A DNA stretch of 64,000 nucleotides, taken from the NCBI GenBank assembly GCA_016869215.1, contig VGEP01000017.1:1-64000 (forward strand), written 5' to 3'. Positions 42,364 through 52,639 of this stretch are shown here, in pieces; position 1 is the first letter of the stretch; every line of letters begins with the position of its first letter. This DNA is from Alphaproteobacteria bacterium. GTDB lineage: Bacteria > Pseudomonadota > Alphaproteobacteria > Rhizobiales > Xanthobacteraceae. The position numbers and the translations under genes are program-made. Under the pieces are notes generated by a model, which made no database searches, was not told the origin of the DNA, and saw only the letters and a program-made list of their open reading frames with translations.

Positions 42364-43517
42364 TGGCCGGACTGCTGCGAGGAGGCGCCGCAATCGTCGG
42401 CGTCGCGGAATCCGACCTCGGCCAGGTGGCCGACGACATGTCTGTGTTCGATCTGATGGCACAAGGCGTCCGGCGAGCCCTCGACGACTGCGGAATGGAT
42501 CTCAGCGACGTCGATGGCCTGTTCTCGGCCACCACGCAGAGCCGCATGTCGGTGCTGGGGCTGGCCGAGTATCTCGGCATCGATCCGCCATTCCTAGGCT
42601 CGACCATCGTGGGCGGCTCGTCCTTCGAGTACCACGTTGCGCAGGCCGTGGGAGCGATCCAGCTCGGACTTTGCAACGTCGCGGTCATCGCTTACGGCAG
42701 CACACAGCGCAGCGTCGGCCGCAAGCAAGCCTCGGTGCGCGAGTCGAACCCCTACGAGACGCCGTTCAAGCCGTTTCTGCCTGCAAGCGCCTACGCGCTC
42801 GCCGCATCGCGGCATATGCACCAGTTCGGCACCACGCGCGAGCAGCTTGCCGCGGTTGCCGTGGCAGCCCGGGAATGGGCGCTGCTCAATCCGGCAGCTT
42901 GGGAGAAGAAGCCCCTGACCATTGATGAGGTGCTGTCGTCGCGCATGGTCAGCTACCCCTTCACGGTGCGCGATTGCTGTCTCGTCACCGATGGCGGCGG
43001 AGCGATCGTCGTGACCTCGGCAGAGCGCGCTGAATCGCTCAGGAAGAAGCCGGCCTATGTGCTCGGCTGCGGCCAATCGACCACACACGCCAATATCAGC
43101 AGCATGACCGACCTGACCGTCACCGGCGCGCTCGCGGCCGGACAAGCGGCGTATTCGATGGCCAAGCTCGGTCCGTCCGATGTGGATGTGATCGAACTCT
43201 ACGACGCCTTCACGATCAACACGATTCTGTTCCTGGAAGATCTTGGCTTCTGCAAAAAAGGCGAGGGCGGAGCGTTCGTCAGCGGCGGGCGAATTTCGCC
43301 GAGGGGCAGCGTTCCGGTCAACACCAACGGCGGCGGGCTGTCGTACTGCCATCCCGGCATGTACGGCTTGCTCATTCTGATTGAGGCGGTGCGTCAACTG
43401 CGTGGAGAATGCAGTGCGCGGCAGGTGAAGGATTGCGAAGTTGCGCTGGTCCACGGCAACGGCGGCGTGCTGTCCTCGCAGGCAACCGTACTCCTCGGAT
43501 CGGAATCGACGGTCTAG
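42363..43517 (+). CDS. Thiolase-fold protein (SCP2/Ltp2-like), probably not a true thiolase
   Basis: 384 residues of thiolase fold: AAIVGVAESDLGQVADDMSV, GLFSATTQSRMSVLGLAEYL, the C-terminal GGGLSYCHPGMYGLLILIEA and LVHGNGGVLSSQATVLL. At the position of the usual nucleophilic Cys the sequence reads IVGGSSFEYHVAQA, and the second catalytic Cys region is HGNGGVLSSQ, so both thiolase cysteines appear missing. With the DUF35 partner this resembles the Ltp2-ChsH2 type of thiolase-fold aldolase. A retro-aldol cleavage of a CoA thioester is a plausible role. Confidence 0.8.
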   Translation: MAGLLRGGAAIVGVAESDLGQVADDMSVFDLMAQGVRRALDDCGMDLSDVDGLFSATTQSRMSVLGLAEYLGIDPPFLGSTIVGGSSFEYHVAQAVGAIQLGLCNVAVIAYGSTQRSVGRKQASVRESNPYETPFKPFLPASAYALAASRHMHQFGTTREQLAAVAVAAREWALLNPAAWEKKPLTIDEVLSSRMVSYPFTVRDCCLVTDGGGAIVVTSAERAESLRKKPAYVLGCGQSTTHANISSMTDLTVTGALAAGQAAYSMAKLGPSDVDVIELYDAFTINTILFLEDLGFCKKGEGGAFVSGGRISPRGSVPVNTNGGGLSYCHPGMYGLLILIEAVRQLRGECSARQVKDCEVALVHGNGGVLSSQATVLLGSESTV

Positions 43518-43523
43518 CGCCGT

Positions 43524-44312
43524 TCACAGGCCGATCGACCGCATGAAATCGTTGACGGCACCTGCGTAGAGCTCAGGCGTCTGCACGGGTGCATAGTGCG
43601 CGCTCTCGATCACCTGATAGCGCGCGCCTGGAATGGCCTTTGCCACCGGCTCCACGAGGTGCGGCGGCCGAACGCGGTCGAGCGCGCCGGCCATGATGAG
43701 GACCGGACATGCGATCTCAGAAAGTTCGGGTTGCAGGTCGGCCGCAATGAGCATGCGGTAGATTGCGCCATAGCTGACCGGATCGCCGCCAAGCCATCGC
43801 GCGCGGAACGCAGCGTATCGCTCCGCGTCGGCGCGCAACTCCATGGGATAGCCGTTGTCGAGAGTGTCGATGACGGCGGTCAGGCCGCTGTCTTCCATGG
43901 CTTTGACGCGGGTCAGGAGCGCCGCCTGACGGTCCTTGGCGATGCTGACCGCCGGGCTGCTCGCCACCACCGCCGCGACCCGCTCCCGGTGACGGAACGC
44001 GGTGTGCAGGGCAATGGCGCCGCCGACCGCAACGCCGGCCAGCACGACTTTCCCGGTCAGCCCGATTGCATCTGTCAGCGCCACAAGGTCGTCGGACATG
44101 GTGTCGATCGAAAGCGGAGGGCGCGCCTTTTGCGACAGTCCTGCACCGCGTGTGTCGTACCGGAGCGTCGAGCGCGTTCTCGAGAATTGAGGGAGAACGA
44201 AATCCCAGCTCTCCAGCGTTCCTCCCATTTCGTGGATGAGGATGAGCGGGGTGCCTCCAGACCCCGACCGATCGTATCGCAGGGCCGTCCCGTTGACTTC
44301 GATGAAGTTCAT
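43524..44312 (-). CDS. Alpha/beta-hydrolase fold protein lacking the nucleophilic serine
   Basis: 262 residues resembling 3-oxoadipate enol-lactonase (PcaD) and related hydrolases: LILIHEMGGTLESWDFVLPQ, RYDTRGAGLSQ, then the nucleophile elbow LAGVAVGGAIALH. The elbow should be G-x-S-x-G but reads G93-V-A95-V-G97 (codon GCG at 44028-44030). The acid (GALDRVRPPH) and His (ESAHYAPVQTPEL) are kept. Either the enzyme uses another mechanism or it is inactive as a hydrolase. It overlaps the CoA-transferase B-subunit gene by 4 bp. Confidence 0.82.
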   Translation of the reverse strand: MNFIEVNGTALRYDRSGSGGTPLILIHEMGGTLESWDFVLPQFSRTRSTLRYDTRGAGLSQKARPPLSIDTMSDDLVALTDAIGLTGKVVLAGVAVGGAIALHTAFRHRERVAAVVASSPAVSIAKDRQAALLTRVKAMEDSGLTAVIDTLDNGYPMELRADAERYAAFRARWLGGDPVSYGAIYRMLIAADLQPELSEIACPVLIMAGALDRVRPPHLVEPVAKAIPGARYQVIESAHYAPVQTPELYAGAVNDFMRSIGL

Positions 44313-45007
44313 CGCGGCTCGTCCGGCAGCGCGATGGCGGGAGCCGTCAACGTCCGGCAGTCGGGCGCGAAATTCAGCGGCGCCTCCGTGCGATCGCGAA
44401 GGTCCTGCGCGCTCAACCCATCGATCATCTCGCGAACCAACATTCCATCGGCGGTCACGTCGATCACGGCGAGATCAGTATAGACGCGGGTGACGCAATG
44501 GAGCGCGGTCAGCGGCAAAGTGCACCGGTTCAAGAGGCGAGGCGCTCCTTGGCGTGTGACGTGCTCCATGAGAACCCAGACAGAGCGAGCACACGCGGCA
44601 AGGTCCATCGCGCCTCCGATTAGCGGCCCTTTGTTAGGCAGGCGCATATCCCAATTGGCGAGATCGCCGTTAGAGGCCACCTCGAACGCTCCAAGGATCG
44701 CCACGTCAATGTGGCCGCCACGGATCATCGCGAACGACCAGGAGGAATCCACGAATGAGCCGCCGGGCCGCAGCGTTACGCGCCGGCTGCCGGCGTCGAC
44801 GAGGTCGGAGTCGACTTGATCCGGCGGGGCGGCAGGGCCGACGCCGATCACGCCATTCTCAGACTGTATGAAGACATCCATCTCGGGGCGCACATAGTCG
44901 GCGACGGCCACCGGCATCCCGAGTCCGAGATTGACCAGCATCCCATCGGTTATGTCATTCGCGGCGCGCCATGCGATTTGCAGGCGGTTGAGCGGCTGCG
45001 GGCTCAT
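44309..45007 (-). CDS. 3-oxoacid CoA-transferase-like, subunit B
   Basis: 232 residues of the class I CoA-transferase beta subunit: VNLGLGMPVAVADYV, the catalytic Glu in IQSENGVIGVGPA, and the Gly-rich run MIRGGHIDVAILGAFEVASN. It pairs with the A subunit encoded immediately upstream (4-bp overlap) as in PcaIJ, AtoDA or SCOT, exchanging CoA between succinyl-CoA or acyl-CoA and a 3-oxoacid. The A and B subunits plus the alpha/beta hydrolase form a tightly overlapping three-gene operon. Confidence 0.88.
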   Translation of the reverse strand: MSPQPLNRLQIAWRAANDITDGMLVNLGLGMPVAVADYVRPEMDVFIQSENGVIGVGPAAPPDQVDSDLVDAGSRRVTLRPGGSFVDSSWSFAMIRGGHIDVAILGAFEVASNGDLANWDMRLPNKGPLIGGAMDLAACARSVWVLMEHVTRQGAPRLLNRCTLPLTALHCVTRVYTDLAVIDVTADGMLVREMIDGLSAQDLRDRTEAPLNFAPDCRTLTAPAIALPDEPR

Positions 45008-45675
45008 TTGGACGCTTCTACCACTCGGTCGACGTAGACTCCGGACAGTCCCACCCGATCGTGCGGTATTGGCTCGTCGAGCACTGCGCGAACTTCAGCC
45101 ACAACCAACGTTGCGGCTGTGGCCATCACGGGCCCGAAATTCATCTGCGCGTAACGGAAGGAAAGATTGCCGTAGTGATCGGCGGTGTCGGCCCGGATCA
45201 GCGCCAGGTCGCCGGACAAAGCGTACTCCAGGATGTAGTCGCGATCCTTGATCCGCCGCATTTCCTTACCTTGTGCGATCTCGGTACCAAGCCCGACCGG
45301 GGTATAGAAGGCGGGAATGCCGGCCCCGCCTGCACGGATACGTTCGGTAAATGTGCCTTGCGGGATGCATTCCAACTCGATCTTGCCTGCCATCCATAGC
45401 CGTTCAAACGCGGTTGGCTCCTTACCACGGCCCCGTGCGGTCGTGCAGATCATCTTGCGGACCAGGCCGGCTTCCAACAGTTCGTGGGTCAATGAGTAGC
45501 GGTGGGTTGCCGAGTTGACGACGAGCGTCATGTCCTTCGGCGCGCGGTCCCGCAGTGCGCGGATCAACTCGTTGGGAAAGCCTGCTCCGCCAAAACCCGA
45601 AATCAGGACAACCGCGCCGTCGCGAACGTCGGCTATTGCGTCGGCGGCCGTGTTGACACGCTTATCGATGGACAT
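45004..45675 (-). CDS. 3-oxoacid CoA-transferase-like, subunit A
   Basis: 223 residues from ATG 45675, matching the usual subunit start (SIDKRVNTAADAIADVRDGA, then VVLISGFGGAGFPNELI). Further class I alpha-subunit blocks are GTFTERIRAGGAGIPAFYTP and RADTADHYGNLSFRYAQMNF. A TTG-initiated form extends 24 residues upstream but has no conserved features. First gene of the minus-strand trio. The ~220 bp upstream to the AraC fragment presumably hold its promoter. Confidence 0.88.
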   Translation of the reverse strand: MSIDKRVNTAADAIADVRDGAVVLISGFGGAGFPNELIRALRDRAPKDMTLVVNSATHRYSLTHELLEAGLVRKMICTTARGRGKEPTAFERLWMAGKIELECIPQGTFTERIRAGGAGIPAFYTPVGLGTEIAQGKEMRRIKDRDYILEYALSGDLALIRADTADHYGNLSFRYAQMNFGPVMATAATLVVAEVRAVLDEPIPHDRVGLSGVYVDRVVEASK

Positions 45676-45895
45676 GCCGGATGCTCTGGTGGACGCAAAA
45701 GGGAAGTACTCGTCATAATACTCAATCAACCGGCTACGCTGGGTCAAGGCGAGACGTCACCGCACTTCGTCTCTTCCGTTACGACGAGCGAAGACTCCGA
45801 CGCTGATTAGCAGGCACCTACTTCGAAACCTCGAGGGGCCGCCGATCCCGTCACATGGCGCAGCCAACCCACCACCGTGACGGAGCCGGAAAAAT

Positions 45896-46017
45896 CTAAC
45901 TTCCAGCGATCCAACGTTGGGTCTCAGAGCAGCCGGTATGCTTCTTGAAGGCGCGCGAGAGGTGGCTCCGACTCGCCAAGCCAGCGCGGATCTCCGGGAA
46001 ACACGAGTCCGAGACCT
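45896..46017 (-). pseudogene. C-terminal fragment of an AraC-family regulator
   Basis: Read on the minus strand, the open frame ending with TAG at 45896-45898 translates GLASRSHLSRAFKKHTGCSE then TQRWIAGS. This is the second helix-turn-helix of an AraC/XylS regulator (compare the family pattern G-F-x-S-x-S-H-L-x-R-x-F-K-x-x-x-G). Only about 40 codons remain. The upstream side is cut where the repeat at 46015 begins, so the rest of the gene was lost. Confidence 0.75.
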
Positions 46018-46048
46018 CAAGGGGAGAGGGAAGCGAGCAAGCGGCGAG
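46015..46048 (-). repeat. Half palindromic repeat, right boundary of the catabolic island
   Basis: Positions 46015-46042 are the exact reverse complement of 33015-33042. The other arm of the element is missing here. It directly abuts the AraC fragment on one side and lies 19 bp from the 3' end of the enoyl-CoA hydratase-like gene on the other. Confidence 0.8.
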
Positions 46049-46060
46049 GATTGAGTCGAT

Positions 46061-46882
46061 CTACCGCCCGGTAAACCGCGGCTTGCGCCCCTCGCGGTGC
46101 GCCGCGATCCCCTCGTCCACGTCATCGCTCCATTCGATGGCGTAGCGCAGCGCATCCGACAATTCGCGCGCCGCCGGCAGACCCGGATCGAGCCGCGCCG
46201 CCATGATGCGCTTCGCCCCGCGCGTGGCGAGCGGACCCGCCGACGCGATGCGCTCGGCAAGCGCCCGCACCTCCGCCGCGAGCCGCTCGGATGGATAGAC
46301 ATGCTGCACCAGTCCCAAGCGTTCCATCTCGGCCGAGTCGACGCTGCGGCTGGTACAGATCAGTTCCAGCGCACGCGCCTTGCCCACGATCGAGGCCAGG
46401 CGATAGGGCGCGCCGGCGCCCGGAAAGCTGCCCCAGCTCGCCTCCGGCAACGCCATGGTGGCGTGGGCGGCCGCGATCCGGATGTCGCAGGCAAGCGACA
46501 GCTCCGCGCCGCCCGCGCGGGTGACGCCGTTCAGAGCGGCGATCGTGATCTGCGGCAGCGCCTCGACCGCCGCATAGGCGCGGTTCGCAAGCCGCACGAT
46601 CTCGATCACGTCCTCCTTGCTGTAGGAGGCGCGGATCACCGGGTTGAGGATGCCCATGGAAAAGAACTTCGAGCCCGCGCCGGTGACGACCAGCACGTTG
46701 GTCTCGTCGTCGCGCGCCAGCTCGCGGGCGAGCACTTCGAGCTTTGCCAGCGCATCGGGGGTCAGGCGATTGTCGTCGTCGGGGCGATCGATGACGATAG
46801 TGGCGATGCCGCCGGATTTCGTCATCTTGAGGTCGCCGGTGACCGGCTGATACGGCGGCTTCTTCGCTTGATCGGCAGACAT
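46061..46882 (-). CDS. Enoyl-CoA hydratase/isomerase family protein
   Basis: 273 residues from ATG 46882. Crotonase features are IVIDRPDDDNRLTPDALAKL, VVTGAGSKFFSMGILNPVIR and the second oxyanion segment ALNGVTRAGGAELSLACDIR. ALPEASWGSFPGAGAPYRLA carries one Glu at the first catalytic position but lacks the second, so the precise reaction (hydration, isomerisation or hydrolysis) is uncertain. It lies just outside the right repeat of the island and upstream is ligA on the same strand, 28 bp away. Confidence 0.85.
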   Translation of the reverse strand: MSADQAKKPPYQPVTGDLKMTKSGGIATIVIDRPDDDNRLTPDALAKLEVLARELARDDETNVLVVTGAGSKFFSMGILNPVIRASYSKEDVIEIVRLANRAYAAVEALPQITIAALNGVTRAGGAELSLACDIRIAAAHATMALPEASWGSFPGAGAPYRLASIVGKARALELICTSRSVDSAEMERLGLVQHVYPSERLAAEVRALAERIASAGPLATRGAKRIMAARLDPGLPAARELSDALRYAIEWSDDVDEGIAAHREGRKPRFTGR

Positions 46883-46910
46883 CCGTTCCCGCTCCCCTGA
46901 ATTCGCGCCG

Positions 46911-49049
<2,139 letters not shown>

Positions 49050-49118
49050 TCATTCGGAGCGCGTTGGAAGCCGCCCACGGATTGAAGCCACATCTCTGTT
49101 CCGCCTAGACTTTCAGCC

Positions 49119-50117
49119 ATGAAGGCCATTCGCATCCATTCGCATGGCGGCCCAGAGGTCATGCGGTTCGAGGAGATCGACCTGCCGCCGCCCGGGCCGG
49201 GCGAGGCGCGCATCCGCCACACCGCCATCGCGCTCAATTTCTCCGACATCAACGTGCGGCGCGGCGGCTTCTACCGCAAGGAGCCGCTGCCGATGCCGAT
49301 CATCCTCGGCAACGAGGCCGCTGGCGTCGTCACCGCGCTCGGGCCGGGCGTGGACGGCGTCGCGACGGGCGACCGCGTCGGCTATTGCGGCACCGGCTCG
49401 AACTTCTGGGCCAACACCGGCGCCTACGCCGAGGAGCGCAACGTCCCGGCCGACCGGCTGGTGAAGCTGCCCGGGAGCGTGACGGACCAACAGGCCGCGG
49501 CGACGATGCTGAAAGGCCTCACGGCTTCGAGCGTGGTCAACCGCATCTTCCGGCCCAAGCCCGGCGACACCGTGCTGATCCATGCCGCGGCGAGCGGCGT
49601 CGGACTTTTGCTGGCGCAATGGTCGAAGCACTTCGGCGCGACCGTCATCGGCACCGTCGGCAGCGCCGAGAAGGCGAAGATCGCCCGCGAGCACGGCTGC
49701 GACCACACCATCCTCTACCGCGAGACCGACTTCGTGCCGGCGGTGAAGGCGATCGTGCCGGGCGGGGTCAGCGCGGTGTTCGACGGCGTCGGCCTCGACA
49801 CGTTCGAGAAGTCGCTCGACTGCATGGCGCCGTTCGCCATGATCGTGAACTACGGCAACGCCTCCGGCCATGTGCCGCCGCTCGATATTCTGAAACTGTC
49901 GCTGAAAGGCTCGCTGTCGGTGAACCGTCCGGGCGTCAGCACGTTCCTCGGCGAGCCGGCGCGGTTCCGCAGGCTGTGCGCCGAATTGTTCGACGCGGTC
50001 GCGAGCGGCATCCTGAAAACCACCGCGATCCGCACTTACGCGCTTGCCGACGCGGCGCAGGCGCACCGCGACGCCGAAGCCGCCAAGCACGCCGGTCCCG
50101 TGGTGTTGTTGCCTTAA
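49119..50117 (+). CDS. NADPH:quinone oxidoreductase-like MDR protein
   Basis: 332 residues of the medium-chain dehydrogenase/reductase fold without zinc ligands: ILGNEAAGVVTALGPGVDGV, the quinone-oxidoreductase hinge GSVTDQQAAATMLKGLTASS and the nucleotide-binding VLIHAAASGVGLLLAQWSKH. It most resembles Qor-type enzymes that reduce quinones with NADPH. It starts 85 bp from ligA in the divergent direction and is followed after 22 bp by a CMD/AhpD-like gene, with which it is probably cotranscribed. Confidence 0.88.
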   Translation: MKAIRIHSHGGPEVMRFEEIDLPPPGPGEARIRHTAIALNFSDINVRRGGFYRKEPLPMPIILGNEAAGVVTALGPGVDGVATGDRVGYCGTGSNFWANTGAYAEERNVPADRLVKLPGSVTDQQAAATMLKGLTASSVVNRIFRPKPGDTVLIHAAASGVGLLLAQWSKHFGATVIGTVGSAEKAKIAREHGCDHTILYRETDFVPAVKAIVPGGVSAVFDGVGLDTFEKSLDCMAPFAMIVNYGNASGHVPPLDILKLSLKGSLSVNRPGVSTFLGEPARFRRLCAELFDAVASGILKTTAIRTYALADAAQAHRDAEAAKHAGPVVLLP

Positions 50118-50139
50118 AGGCTGAAGGAGGGAGGCCGCC

Positions 50140-50607
50140 ATGCAAGCCCGTCTCGATTTCCGAAAAGCATCTCCCTCAGCCGACAAGGCCATGGGCGGGC
50201 TGCACGCCTTCGTCCGCAATTGCGGCCTCGAACATTCGCTGCTGGAGCTGGTCAAGCTGCGCGCCTCGCAGCTCAACGGCTGCGCCCACTGCATCGACAT
50301 GCACGCCAAGGAGCTGCGCGCCGGCGGCGAGAGCGAGCAGCGCATCTATTTGCTCGACGCCTGGCGGGAGTCGCCGCAATACACCGCCCGCGAGCGCGCG
50401 GCGCTGGCCTGGACGGAAGCCGTGACGCTGGTGACCGACGGCCACGTGCCGGACGAGGTCTATGCGGAGGCGCGCGCGCAGTTCGGCGAGGAGGAGCTGG
50501 TCAACCTCACCATGGCGCTGGTCGCGATCAACGGCGCCAACCGCCTCAACATCGCCTTCCGCACCGTGCCGGGCAGCCATCAGGTCCGGCAGCGGGCGGC
50601 GGAATAG
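50140..50607 (+). CDS. AhpD-like CMD family protein with CxxC
   Basis: 155 residues with GGAGG ahead of the ATG. The redox motif NGCAHCIDMHAKELRAGG matches the alkylhydroperoxidase-like core E-x-x-x-C-x-x-C-x-x-x-H (Glu in LLELVKLRASQLNGC). Such proteins reduce peroxides or act as thiol-disulfide adaptors in the cytoplasm. Unlike the CMD protein at 36621 it keeps both cysteines. Its gene follows the quinone oxidoreductase, suggesting a small oxidative-stress or redox operon. Confidence 0.85.
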   Translation: MQARLDFRKASPSADKAMGGLHAFVRNCGLEHSLLELVKLRASQLNGCAHCIDMHAKELRAGGESEQRIYLLDAWRESPQYTARERAALAWTEAVTLVTDGHVPDEVYAEARAQFGEEELVNLTMALVAINGANRLNIAFRTVPGSHQVRQRAAE

Positions 50608-50824
50608 CCCTTTCTTGGCCGGGGCGGACCGGCGTAACCTTCGAATCACGGTGCGGCGGGCCTGAGAGGCCAAAACAGGCCAGCGGCCGGAGGGCTCCCG
50701 GAAACGGGGGCCCTCACCGCTTCCGAGCGCTCCCGGCCGCTGTCCATGCGCCTCTTGATTTGCCGCAATGCAGTCTGGCGCCGGCTGCCGCGACACTGCC
50801 TGCAAAATCGAAACGGAGTTGCCG

Positions 50825-51871
50825 ATGCGTCGCGTGCTGTTTGCCGCCGTGGGCTTGATGCTGTCCATGACCGGCGCCTGTTCGCCGCCGCCCGAACTGA
50901 CTCGTCCCGCGGCGCCGCCGGAGGCATCGGCCCGTTCCCTGCTCCCGCCCGGCCGCGTCGAATCCGTTTCGATTGCAGGCTCCATCGACGGAGCCCGCGC
51001 GACCGCCCCTGACGGCACCCTCACGGCACTGCGCTATGCCAACCCCGACGCCGCCCGCACCGCGTTCGATGTACTGGCACAGCGCATGGAATCGCGAAGC
51101 GGCATCACAAACCGCAGCCGCGTGTCGGTCGGCGCACTGCAATACCTGCGGTATTCGGGCGGCGATGCGGCCGGCCTGATCTGGTTGAGCCAGACCTGGC
51201 TGTTCGCGGCGGAGGCGCAGAACGCCGAGCGTGTGGCGGCGCTGATCGCGGCCTCCAAGGCCGGCGGCGTCGAGGATACCGGCCAGTTGTTCATGCTGCT
51301 CGCCATCGTCGGTGCGGCTATCGTGATCGGGCTTGTGGTGCTGATCCTGCTGCTGCGCCGCTACCTCCGCAGCCAAATCGTTGCCCCCGCGCCGGGCGTA
51401 GCGCCGGTGCCGCGCGCGGCGCTGATCGAGCGGCTGATGGGGCTCAACGACCCGTCTCGGCCCTGGCAGGTGCGGACCGGGCCGGAGGCCGACCTGGTGG
51501 TGGAGTGGAAGGTCGCCGACGCCGCCTGGTGGGGCGTCATGGCCAAGCAAGGCGTGCGCGAAACCTATCGGCTGAGGCTCTATCTCGACGAGGCCGCGCA
51601 TCGCGTCGGCGCACTCGACGAAAGCTCCGAAGTCGAATGGTCGGCTGGGCTGATGAGCGCGCCGACTTTCAGGCTGCAGAAGACCGCCTTCCGCGGCGTC
51701 CAACTGTTCAAACGCAAACGCCAAGTGGCCTACGGCTTCGACACGCCCGCGGGCGGCGGCTTCGGCAAGAAGCTCGACGTGGACTTCGATCTCGATGCGC
51801 TCAAACAGCCGGTGGTCGCGGCGGTGACCGCCGCGGGCTGGAGCTACGCCCCGGTCGCGCGTCCGCAATGA
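50825..51871 (+). CDS. Membrane-anchored protein with lipoprotein-like signal
   Basis: 348 residues from ATG 50825 (GGAG upstream). The N-terminus MRRVLFAAVGLMLSMTGACS resembles a lipoprotein signal with Cys19, though Thr rather than Leu stands at -3. A Pro-rich spacer and a ~110-residue extracytoplasmic domain (ALRYANPDAARTAFDVLAQR, WLSQTWLFAAEAQNAERVAA) follow. A membrane helix lies at about 158-180 (LFMLLAIVGAAIVIGLVVLI), then ~165 residues, probably cytoplasmic, with WKVADAAWWGVMAKQGVRET. No family was recognised. It lies alone on the plus strand before the DedA gene. Confidence 0.65.
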   Translation: MRRVLFAAVGLMLSMTGACSPPPELTRPAAPPEASARSLLPPGRVESVSIAGSIDGARATAPDGTLTALRYANPDAARTAFDVLAQRMESRSGITNRSRVSVGALQYLRYSGGDAAGLIWLSQTWLFAAEAQNAERVAALIAASKAGGVEDTGQLFMLLAIVGAAIVIGLVVLILLLRRYLRSQIVAPAPGVAPVPRAALIERLMGLNDPSRPWQVRTGPEADLVVEWKVADAAWWGVMAKQGVRETYRLRLYLDEAAHRVGALDESSEVEWSAGLMSAPTFRLQKTAFRGVQLFKRKRQVAYGFDTPAGGGFGKKLDVDFDLDALKQPVVAAVTAAGWSYAPVARPQ

Positions 51872-51880
51872 GCGGCTGCG

Positions 51881-52471
51881 CTAATTCCGCTCCACGATCC
51901 GGTCGAGCTTCTTGCTGAGCAGCCACGACGCGCCGAGGAACAGCACCAGCATGACGAGGCCGATGCTGGACGATGCGTCGTTCATCAGCTTCTCCGACAA
52001 TTGCCCGAACGCGAAGCCTATCGACACCACCACCACCGCCCACAGGCCCGCAGCGACGAAGTTGATCGCTAGGAACGTCGACCACGGCAGCCGCGACATG
52101 CCGTAGGCGAAGCCCGCGACGCCGCGGATGCCGTGCGGGTAGCGGTGGAACAGGATCATCAGGAGATAGTGGCGGTCGGCGAGCCGGGTGGTGATCTCGA
52201 TCGCGCGGTAGAGCCGCGGAAACCGCTTCAGCCAGCCGGTGCCGAACTTGCGCCCGATCCAGAACCGGATCGCGTCGCCGGTGAAGCTGCCGAACCAGCA
52301 CACGCCGACCAGCGTGCCGAAGCTGAGCGCGCCGGTCGCGGCCGCATAGCCGCCGAACAGGCCGAGCAGCAGGCTGTGCGAGGCCGAATAGGCGAAGATC
52401 AGCGTGTAGGCCGCGTCGCCGTGCTGGCGCAGGATGTCCAGGAACGAGGTGATGTCGGTCGGTAGCGGCAC
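51881..52471 (-). CDS. DedA-family (SNARE-associated/VTT) membrane protein
   Basis: 196 residues with several hydrophobic segments. Family markers are LGFGGYAAATGALSF-like sequence (LGLFGGYAAATGALSFGTLV), GSFTGDAIRFWIGRKFGTGW and the amphipathic re-entrant motif ILFHRYPHGIRGVAGFAYGM, with the Arg and Gly typical of DedA F-x-R-[FY]-x-P-x-x-R loops. DedA/VTT proteins are inner-membrane lipid-scramblase-like transporters involved in undecaprenyl-phosphate recycling or membrane homeostasis. Two dispersed repeats lie upstream, so its promoter region is repeat-rich. Confidence 0.8.
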   Translation of the reverse strand: MPLPTDITSFLDILRQHGDAAYTLIFAYSASHSLLLGLFGGYAAATGALSFGTLVGVCWFGSFTGDAIRFWIGRKFGTGWLKRFPRLYRAIEITTRLADRHYLLMILFHRYPHGIRGVAGFAYGMSRLPWSTFLAINFVAAGLWAVVVVSIGFAFGQLSEKLMNDASSSIGLVMLVLFLGASWLLSKKLDRIVERN

Positions 52472-52503
52472 GGGTTACCTTGCTACGATACGGTCCTCTC
52501 TCC

Positions 52504-52535
52504 CGTTCGTCCCCACGGAAGCGGGGACCCAGCGC
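52504..52535 (+). repeat. Dispersed short palindromic repeat
   Basis: Matches the inverted 32-bp unit at 15513-15544 at 28 of 32 positions. A second small hairpin (TTCCCATTTGCGCGGGAA, 52540-52557) follows directly. The unit lies upstream of the DedA gene. Confidence 0.6.
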
Positions 52536-52639
52536 TGGATTCCCATTTGCGCGGGAATGAGCGGAGTATGAGGCGCCTCAGCCCAAGACATGGCCTTCTA
52601 TCATCGCGGCGCGCGTCACTGGAAGCGGAAACGCCGCGG

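Noticed and set aside
45757-46302. Minus-strand 181-codon frame across the AraC fragment and repeat
   Set aside because: It is Arg/Ser-rich, in a different frame from the AraC helix-turn-helix, and overlaps the hydratase gene out of frame.
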